This document shows, piece by piece, positions 59,270 to 64,000 of a stretch of 64,000 bases of DNA. Each line of letters opens with the position of its first letter. The first letter of the stretch is position 1. The notes beneath the pieces are model-generated. The model had not been told where the DNA came from, did not search any database, and saw nothing but the letters and a program-made list of their open reading frames with translations. A program made the position numbers and the translations under genes. The stretch comes from GCA-2732755 sp965228265. GTDB lineage: Bacteria; Planctomycetota; Phycisphaerae; Phycisphaerales; UBA1924. Location of the stretch: positions 2,790,001-2,854,000 of the forward strand of contig OZ245804.1 of NCBI GenBank assembly GCA_965228265.1, given 5' to 3'.

Positions 59270-59476
59270 ATGTTGAGTTCTACACCCACAATCTGGACCA
59301 TTGGCCGGATCGCCCTCCACTTCGGGGTCGAGCGGCATCGCATCGAGTACATCGTCAAATCCAGACGCATCAAGGCCGCCCACTGGGTGGGCAACGCACG
59401 CGTTTTCAACGACGATTCTGTTCAGTTTATTGGAGGCGTCCTGAATCAACAGGATGACCAAGGAGACATCGCATGA
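59270..59476 (+). CDS. Excisionase/helix-turn-helix-like small protein
   Basis: 68 aa from ATG 59270 behind GGAGACA. TIWTIGRIALHFGVERHRIE then YIVKSRRIKAAHWVGNARVF followed by NDDSVQFIGGVL is the MerR-like winged helix pattern of AlpA/Xis-type proteins, where the tail after R-V-F forms the second strand-helix. Likely the recombination directionality factor or a regulator. The next ORF starts within its stop (ATGA). Confidence 0.75.
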   Translation: MLSSTPTIWTIGRIALHFGVERHRIEYIVKSRRIKAAHWVGNARVFNDDSVQFIGGVLNQQDDQGDIA

Positions 59477-59691
59477 GTCGAAGAGTTAGTTTGGCAGTCG
59501 CCAAAAACAATGAAAGCCCCTCGATCCCGCCAAGAATCAAAAGGGGCACTAGACGCGAGAATGTTAGCACGGCTCTCAAGCAGACACAACCTCATCTGCA
59601 CAAGTGTTTTCGTCGTTTCGATGATGAAAGCATCACCATGGCCACCCTGATCGGGGCCACGCGAAAGGCGGTGCGTGATGCACGAGCCTGA
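59473..59691 (+). CDS. Small basic protein, unknown
   Basis: 72 aa, ATG overlapping the preceding stop. Rich in Arg/Lys (PPRIKRGTRREN, ATRKAVRDARA), no recognisable domain. It overlaps the next small ORF by 14 bp. The compact overlapping order suggests a real operon member, but it could be non-coding. Confidence 0.5.
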   Translation: MSRRVSLAVAKNNESPSIPPRIKRGTRRENVSTALKQTQPHLHKCFRRFDDESITMATLIGATRKAVRDARA

Positions 59692-59881
59692 ACGCTACTC
59701 GCAGTGGGACCGTTGGATTGATCGTCGGGATCGTGAACTCCGCCGCCCATGGGCGACAGGATCTCCACGCTCGGGTTCCCTCCGCAGCATCTTCCTCAAC
59801 CAATTCCTCGATGGGCTTTCCATTCCCGATCCGTTCGAGGACTGGGATGACGACTGCGGCCCGGAAGGGGGTGCGCGTTGA
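59678..59881 (+). CDS. Small acidic-tailed protein, unknown
   Basis: 67 aa from ATG 59678 behind AAAGGCGG. Arg/Trp-rich N-terminus (YSQWDRWIDRRDRELRRPW), acidic C-terminus (PDPFEDWDDDCGPEGG). It overlaps the TTG start of the replication protein by 4 bp, a sign of coupling. Unknown function. Confidence 0.5.
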   Translation: MHEPERYSQWDRWIDRRDRELRRPWATGSPRSGSLRSIFLNQFLDGLSIPDPFEDWDDDCGPEGGAR

Positions 59882-61449
59882 GCACGAGCACAATCACCCT
59901 CGACCCCCCCGAAGGCATCCGGCCCGAGACTTGGCTCCGCCTCGCCCGCGAAGGGGCGGGGCACTGGAAGATCCACGAGCGAGACGAGATGGGCGAGGTC
60001 ATCGGCACCGCCTATCGCAACGCGGACGGGTCCAAGCATTTCGAACCCGGCGGACGACGTGGGCTCATTCTTGAGTGGCCCCTCAACAACTACGCGGGCA
60101 GCTCCCCCGCTGATCCTGTGTTTGTATGCGAGGGCGCATCAGACACGGCTGCGATGCTTCAACTCGGCCTGGACGCTGTGGGCGTGCCTATGGCCGGGTA
60201 CTGCGGCGACATGCTCGCGGCTCTCCTGAAGGGTCGGCACGCGGTCATCGTTGCGGACGACGACGAAGCTGGCGAGCGTGGCGCGGAGAAGATCGCCCAG
60301 CAGCTCGTCATCGCCTGCGAGTCGGTGCGGATCATCACGCCGCCCGAAGAGGGCAAGGACGCCCGCGAGGCGCTCCAGAATGGCGCGACAGCCGACGATT
60401 TCAAGTCGCTCGCCAGTTCGGCGGAGTTGTTTTCGGTTCAGCCCCTTAGTCATTCGGCGGGGAGAAACGAATCGAACTTCATTTGGACGTCCATCGAGAA
60501 CTTCGAACCCGCCGAAGAACCGACCTGGGTATGGCCGGGCTACATCGCAGAGAGCACCATCACGCTTCTCACCGGACAGTGGAAGTCCGGGAAGACGACG
60601 CTCCTGACACACCTGCTCCGCGACGCCTACGGCGGAACTGGGCTGGTGGATTCACCGATCGAGAAGCCCATCCTCTACATCTCGGAGGAGAGCCCGACCA
60701 TGTGGTCCACCAGACGCGACCTACACCACCTCGACCCTCGCATCCTGTTCCTCCAACGCGAGAGCTTCCGAAGGCTCGATCCGAAGGGATGGAAGGAACT
60801 CATCGAATCGACGGTGGCGGAATGCAAGCAGACCGAAGCCGCACTCGTCATCATCGACACGCTCGCGGGTCTCTGGCCTGTCACAAGTGAGAATGACGCC
60901 GCTGAGGTCAGCGAGACCATCGCCCCACTCCGCGACATCACCGAGACGGGCGCGGGCCTCCTGCTCGTGCATCATCCTCGCAAGGGCGATTCGTCCAACT
61001 ACAACGCCGCGCGTGGCTCGGGGGCGCTTCCATCGTTCGTGGACATCATCATCGAGATGAAACGCTACACGACTGACGATCCCAAAGACCCGCGACGGAT
61101 TCTCAACGCCGTCGGTCGATACTGCGAGATCCCTGACGAGGTGGTCATCGAGTACACGGACGAAGGCTACATCATGCTCGGAGAGCGTGCGGACGTTGGC
61201 AGGGCTGACGATATCGACACTCTGGAGAGCATCATCAAGGATATCGGAGACGGTGCCATCGCCGAACAGATCCGCGAGCGCTGGCCGCACACGCCTTGTA
61301 TCGGGAAGGGTCGGCTCGGAAAGCTACTCAGTGAAGGCACTGAGCAAGGCCGATGGAAGCGCACGGGCAGGGGCGTCAAAGGCGATCCCAAACGCTTCCA
61401 TCCGAACCTCGACTCCCCCGATTCGATTCTCCCCACCTCTCAGACATAG
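59878..61449 (+). CDS. Toprim primase-RecA/RepA-like helicase replication protein
   Basis: 523 aa, TTG start overlapping the preceding gene. Residues ~1-175: primase-like N-terminus with a Toprim domain, VFVCEGASDTAAMLQLGLDA and AVIVADDDEAGERGAEKIA (catalytic Glu and DxD). Residues ~205-400: RepA/DnaB-type P-loop ATPase, Walker A GQWKSGKTTLLTHLL with Lys239, Walker B AALVIIDTLAGLWP, and LLLVHHPRKGDSSNYNAARG. A C-terminal winged-helix-like tail. Likely copies the excised circle; similar primase-helicases are found in integrative plasmids and satellites. Confidence 0.87.
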   Translation: MSTSTITLDPPEGIRPETWLRLAREGAGHWKIHERDEMGEVIGTAYRNADGSKHFEPGGRRGLILEWPLNNYAGSSPADPVFVCEGASDTAAMLQLGLDAVGVPMAGYCGDMLAALLKGRHAVIVADDDEAGERGAEKIAQQLVIACESVRIITPPEEGKDAREALQNGATADDFKSLASSAELFSVQPLSHSAGRNESNFIWTSIENFEPAEEPTWVWPGYIAESTITLLTGQWKSGKTTLLTHLLRDAYGGTGLVDSPIEKPILYISEESPTMWSTRRDLHHLDPRILFLQRESFRRLDPKGWKELIESTVAECKQTEAALVIIDTLAGLWPVTSENDAAEVSETIAPLRDITETGAGLLLVHHPRKGDSSNYNAARGSGALPSFVDIIIEMKRYTTDDPKDPRRILNAVGRYCEIPDEVVIEYTDEGYIMLGERADVGRADDIDTLESIIKDIGDGAIAEQIRERWPHTPCIGKGRLGKLLSEGTEQGRWKRTGRGVKGDPKRFHPNLDSPDSILPTSQT

Positions 61450-61551
61450 GGGGGAAACCGAAACAGAATTCGCGACGCTGCTCAGTATCGGGTAGCACAG
61501 ACTGGCGCGCCGCCGCAGCTCGCGGCATAATGGCGCACGGAGGATTATCCA

Positions 61552-63114
61552 TTGGCTTCACTCGCATTCGACGATGATGGTGTCCGGCTCATCTTCAAGC
61601 TGGGCACGGAGAAACGCAAAACGGTCCGGCTCGGCAACGTCTCCCGCAAGGCGGCCAAGGACTTCAAGCTCTACACCGAACGGCTCATCAATGCCCGCAA
61701 CCTCAATACCCCGCTCGACCCTCAGACCGAGTCCTGGCTCGATGGACTCAGTGAGGTCATGCACAAGCGTCTCGCCCGCGTCGGTCTGGTAGAGAGTCGC
61801 GAGCCGTCGGCTTCGATCACGGTGGGTCATTTGTTGGACCAGTTCGTCGAGTCTGCGACGGTCAAGCCCAGCACCATGGCCGCGTACAGGCAGACCACCG
61901 AGAGTCTGCGGGCGTTTCTTGGCGAAGCTACGGCGCTGACCGACATCGACACCATGGACGCGGACCGCTGGCGGAAGTCTCTCACCGAGACGGACCGGCT
62001 CGCTCCGGCTACACAGGTGAAACGGTGCATTGTCGCCAAAGCCATCTTCAAGCGCGCTGTACGCTGGGGCTGGCTTGACGAGAGCCCATTCGAACACCTT
62101 CGCGGGGGCTCCCAACGCAACCCCAAGCGGGCCTCATACGTCAGCACCAAGACGATCGAGAGCGTTCTGGACGCCTGCCCTGACGCACGCTGGAGGGCCA
62201 TCGTCGGGCTTGCACGCTACGCGGGTCTCCGATGCCCGAGCGAGCTGACTGAACTCAAATGGGCGGACGTCGCATGGGACCAGCACCGGCTGACAGTGCG
62301 GAGCCCAAAGACCGCTCAGATTGACGGGCACGCTGTCCGAGTGGTCCCGATCGCGCCGGCGCTGATGCCCATCCTTCAGGATCTCTATGACGAGGCGGAG
62401 GAAGGCGAAGAGCGGGTCGTCGTGGGGCTCGACTCCGCGACCAACCTGCGAACCCACATGCTTCGCATCCTCGCCCGAGCTGGGGTGAAGCCATGGCCGC
62501 GGCTCTTCCATGCGCTCCGGGCCTCGTGTGCGTGCGACTGGGTGGACCAATTGCCCGAGCACGTGGTTTCGAGCTGGCTCGGCCATTCACCGCGCGTCGC
62601 TGCGGAGCATTACCTCCAGACCCGCGATGAGCACTTCCGTAGAGCCGCCGGGCTTCCCAGCTTGGAAAGTGGCGCACAATCCGGCGCGCATCGACCGCAA
62701 TCTGCGGCAAACTGTGCTACATCGCCGCCCAATGCCCACGCGAATCAAGATTCAGAAATCGTTGCACAGCAAGCGGTTAGGCTTGGAGCGAGGAGCAAGG
62801 AGGAAAGAGCGAGACAGGAAGAAAGTGGGCGGAGAGGGATTCGAACCCCCGAAGGCTTTCGCCGACAGATTTACAGTCTGTTCCAATTGTCCACTCTGGC
62901 ATCCGCCCATCGTGGTCACCGGCCCGGGGGCCTGGGTGGAAATGTAGGTTCCAACCCACCCAGCGGCAAGCCTGCGGGGTTGGCGGCTGTGATCCGGCGT
63001 GGGGCTGTCTTCGGGCGGGTCTATTCGGGCTTCGTCCAGTCCCAGTCCTCGTCCTTGTGGAGCTTGGTGGCCCCCTGGCGGATGCAGCGGAGGCAGATGA
63101 TGGCCTCCGGGTAG
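61552..63114 (+). CDS. Tyrosine recombinase (integrase), C-terminus replaced by integration
   Basis: 520 codons as it stands, TTG start behind GGAGGAT. The SAM-like core-binding domain (~80-170) has LLDQFVESATVKPSTMAAYR. The catalytic domain holds R227 (YAGLRCPSEL), K253 (VRSPKTAQ), H320-xx-R323 (FHALRASC), H345 (SWLGHSPR) and nucleophile Y354 (AAEHYLQT): complete. From ~residue 412 the frame runs into the right att repeat (ERARQEESGRRGIRTPEGF), through tRNA-Tyr antisense and into chromosome. The first 440 codons belong to the element; the remaining ~80 residues are a host-derived artefact. The native tail lies at 55100-55267. Confidence 0.9.
   Translation: MASLAFDDDGVRLIFKLGTEKRKTVRLGNVSRKAAKDFKLYTERLINARNLNTPLDPQTESWLDGLSEVMHKRLARVGLVESREPSASITVGHLLDQFVESATVKPSTMAAYRQTTESLRAFLGEATALTDIDTMDADRWRKSLTETDRLAPATQVKRCIVAKAIFKRAVRWGWLDESPFEHLRGGSQRNPKRASYVSTKTIESVLDACPDARWRAIVGLARYAGLRCPSELTELKWADVAWDQHRLTVRSPKTAQIDGHAVRVVPIAPALMPILQDLYDEAEEGEERVVVGLDSATNLRTHMLRILARAGVKPWPRLFHALRASCACDWVDQLPEHVVSSWLGHSPRVAAEHYLQTRDEHFRRAAGLPSLESGAQSGAHRPQSAANCATSPPNAHANQDSEIVAQQAVRLGARSKEERARQEESGRRGIRTPEGFRRQIYSLFQLSTLASAHRGHRPGGLGGNVGSNPPSGKPAGLAAVIRRGAVFGRVYSGFVQSQSSSLWSLVAPWRMQRRQMMASG
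62786..62870. repeat. Right attachment repeat, inside the integrase frame
   Basis: 85 bp matching 55014-55098 with two differences. Its boundary at 62870 falls in the tRNA-Tyr anticodon loop/stem, the usual crossover region for tRNA-targeting tyrosine recombinases. The element's copy restores the tRNA 3' half. Confidence 0.93.
62826..62908 (-). tRNA. tRNA-Tyr(GTA)
   Basis: 83 nt on the minus strand. Acceptor GGGCGGA/TCCGCCC, discriminator A; anticodon stem ACAGA/TCTGT with loop CTGTAAA, anticodon GTA; long variable arm CGGCGAAAGCCTTCG, as in class II Tyr tRNAs; T arm GGTTCGAATCC. Its 3' half is part of the element's right att repeat. Confidence 0.97.
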
Positions 63115-63329
63115 GCCGGGCTCTGCCAGCAGCGGTCCTTGCGTTCTTCGAGGCACATGGTGCAGGTGTAGCCGGGCTCGAGGGCGGTCTGTTCCTCGAG
63201 GACGACGAACCGGTAGGCGAGCGTGAGGCAGTCGCCCGAGATCAGGCTGCCGCGATGACCCTCGACGAGCGGGAACTGGCCGTCCCACGGCTTGCGCGAG
63301 AAGTCGCAGATGAAATCGGTGATTTCCAT
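63021..63329 (-). CDS. Small Cys-rich (zinc-binding-like) protein
   Basis: 102 aa from ATG 63329; longer in-frame starts exist at 63359 and 63401 but the latter is in the tandem repeat. MEITDFICDFSRKPWDGQFP, then YTCTMCLEERKDRCW and ICLRCIRQGATKL: two CxxC pairs that could bind zinc. No enzyme motif. Unknown function; the regular codon bias supports a real gene. Confidence 0.65.
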   Translation of the reverse strand: MEITDFICDFSRKPWDGQFPLVEGHRGSLISGDCLTLAYRFVVLEEQTALEPGYTCTMCLEERKDRCWQSPAYPEAIICLRCIRQGATKLHKDEDWDWTKPE

Positions 63330-63387
63330 GTTCTGTGGATCGGCGCCTTGGCGTTGCATGGGGGATGGTAGTGTCGGGAGATGGCGT

Positions 63388-63600
63388 TGGGCATAAGGCA
63401 CTAGGCATTAGGCATTGGGCATTAGGCATTGGGCATTGGGCATTGGGCATTGGGCATTGGGCATTGGGCATTGGGCATTGGGCATTGGGCATTGGGCATT
63501 GGGCATTGGGCATTGGGCATTGGGCATTGGGCATTGGGCATTGGGCATTGGGCATTGGGCATTGGGCATTGGGCACTCGGCACTCGGCACTTGGCACTCG
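63388..63600. repeat. 7-bp tandem repeat (GCATTGG)n
   Basis: About 30 tandem copies of a 7-bp unit; roughly 63428-63573 is uninterrupted GCATTGG, with diverged units (GCATTAG, GCACTAG, GCACTCG, GCACTTG) at the edges. No spacers, so not CRISPR. It lies between the 3' end of the acetylesterase-like gene and the 5' end of the gene at 63329. Long open frames through it are artefacts of the repeat. Confidence 0.9.
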
Positions 63601-63608
63601 GGGCGGGG

Positions 63609-64000
63609 TTAGGGGAGGCTGAGGACGATGTCGGCGAAGCGGTGGCCCAGTTCGATCATGCCGGGTTCGTCGTAGTGGATGCCGTCGGGCAGGAAGGCCA
63701 GGTCGTCGGTGTCGAACCAGTAGACGCCCGGGGTGTTCATCGCGACGCTGACCTGTGCCTCGCGGACGGTCTCGGCGTGGGGCTGACCCGCGTCGCGGAT
63801 GCGGCCGAGGATGAAGGGCAGCTCGGGATCACCCACGTAGGTGCGCATGCTGGCGATGAAGCTCGACAGGTTGCCGGCGTAGGCGCGGGCCCGGTAGCGT
63901 TTGTCGGCGTCGCTCTCGCCCTGCATCCAGAGGAAAGCCTCGACGTCGTACTCGTACCCCATTTCGCCCAAGGCAGTGAAGGCTTCGCCCATGACGTCCT
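63609..64000 (-). CDS. Sialate O-acetylesterase-like (SASA family) protein, 5' end beyond window
   Basis: The last ~130 codons are present; the frame is open to the window edge. EAFLWMQGESDADKRYRARA holds the conserved GESD block of the SASA/CE6-like SGNH esterases, and GIHYDEPGMIELGHRFADIV near the C-terminus supplies the catalytic Asp/His-type DGIHY motif. It would deacetylate sugars or polysaccharides; secretion cannot be judged because the N-terminus is missing. Confidence 0.88.
   Translation of the reverse strand, partial: DVMGEAFTALGEMGYEYDVEAFLWMQGESDADKRYRARAYAGNLSSFIASMRTYVGDPELPFILGRIRDAGQPHAETVREAQVSVAMNTPGVYWFDTDDLAFLPDGIHYDEPGMIELGHRFADIVLSLP

Larger units (their letters stand above)
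55099..62870. mobile_element. 7.77-kb tRNA-Tyr-integrated element with Type IIL restriction-modification
   Basis: Bounded by 85-bp direct repeats, the right one completing an intact tRNA-Tyr. Contents in order: displaced integrase tail, two small ORFs, MmeI-like restriction-modification enzyme, excisionase-like protein, two small ORFs, Toprim-RecA-like replication protein, tyrosine integrase. All genes are on the plus strand. There are no conjugation or capsid genes, so it resembles a small integrative plasmid or satellite whose cargo is restriction-modification. Confidence 0.9.

Noticed and set aside
62871..63114. The last ~80 codons of the integrase frame as native protein
   Set aside because: They are tRNA-Tyr antisense and host flank; the element's own tail is at 55100-55267.
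63388..63600. Possible CRISPR array
   Set aside because: Units are 7 bp, contiguous, with no spacers and no cas genes nearby.
63335..63622. Open frames through the tandem repeat giving ALGIGHW or MPNAQCP repeats on either strand
   Set aside because: They are direct translations of the 7-bp repeat, which is open in several frames; no start signal or relation to neighbours.

Overview
Organism. High-GC DNA (apart from a few AT-richer patches) that reads as a chromosome of the planctomycete class Phycisphaerae. The clues are pseudopilin-like proteins with the FTLIELLVV...FxDGxV (DUF1559-like) pattern, secreted proteins ending in paired SPADFSAWVAAFN (GC-type dockerin-like) modules, VPAPA...RRRR (PEP-CTERM-like) tails, and a DUF2231-plus-CxxCH cytochrome of the planctomycete type. 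The organism assignment is inference; no rRNA is present.

Layout. 1-10 kb: a truncated secreted glycoamylase-like protein, an unknown secreted protein, a membrane cytochrome, a large hybrid histidine kinase, purE-purK and tRNA-Thr(TGT), followed by an AT-rich orphan gene. 10.5-22 kb: phosphoesterase, TauE/SafE permease, secreted dockerin-bearing proteins beside two pseudopilin-like genes, and a choice-of-anchor I protein. 22-27.4 kb: photolyase, DCC protein, DUF2238 protein and a three-gene proton-translocating transhydrogenase (pntAA-pntAB-pntB). 27.5-39.5 kb: a beta-glucan (probably laminarin) utilisation locus with GH16 endo-glucanase, pseudopilin-like gene, LacI regulator, two secreted carbohydrate-binding-like proteins, an ABC sugar importer without its ATPase, GH1 beta-glucosidase and a clan GH-A glycosidase. 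A 15-bp perfect palindrome beside the divergent promoters is the likely LacI operator. 39.5-46.6 kb: galactokinase, K+ channel, Ser/Thr kinase with TPRs, a PEP-CTERM-like protein and an FHA-GAF-SpoIIE phosphatase.

46.6-51 kb: a LysW carrier-protein amino-acid biosynthesis operon on the minus strand (lysW-lysX-lysY-lysZ-lysK). Upstream of it lies a complete transcription attenuator: a consensus promoter, an essentially leaderless 29-codon ORF with four AAA lysine codons in its first 13 codons, a strong intrinsic terminator, and an 11-nt segment inside the ORF exactly complementary to the inner 5' arm and loop of that terminator. This is the strongest regulatory discovery in the window, and it argues that the operon makes lysine.

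51-55 kb: a NarL-type response regulator and a beta-propeller/Y_Y_Y sensor kinase. 55.0-62.9 kb: a 7.77-kb integrative element in the 3' half of tRNA-Tyr(GTA), bounded by 85-bp direct repeats. It carries an MmeI-like Type IIL restriction-modification enzyme, a Toprim-RecA-like primase/helicase, an excisionase-like protein, small ORFs and a tyrosine integrase. The att site lies inside the integrase reading frame: the predicted native C-terminal tail (55 codons) sits at the opposite end of the island, and rejoins in frame only in the excised circle. 63-64 kb: a Cys-rich small protein, a 7-bp tandem repeat and a truncated sialate O-acetylesterase-like gene.
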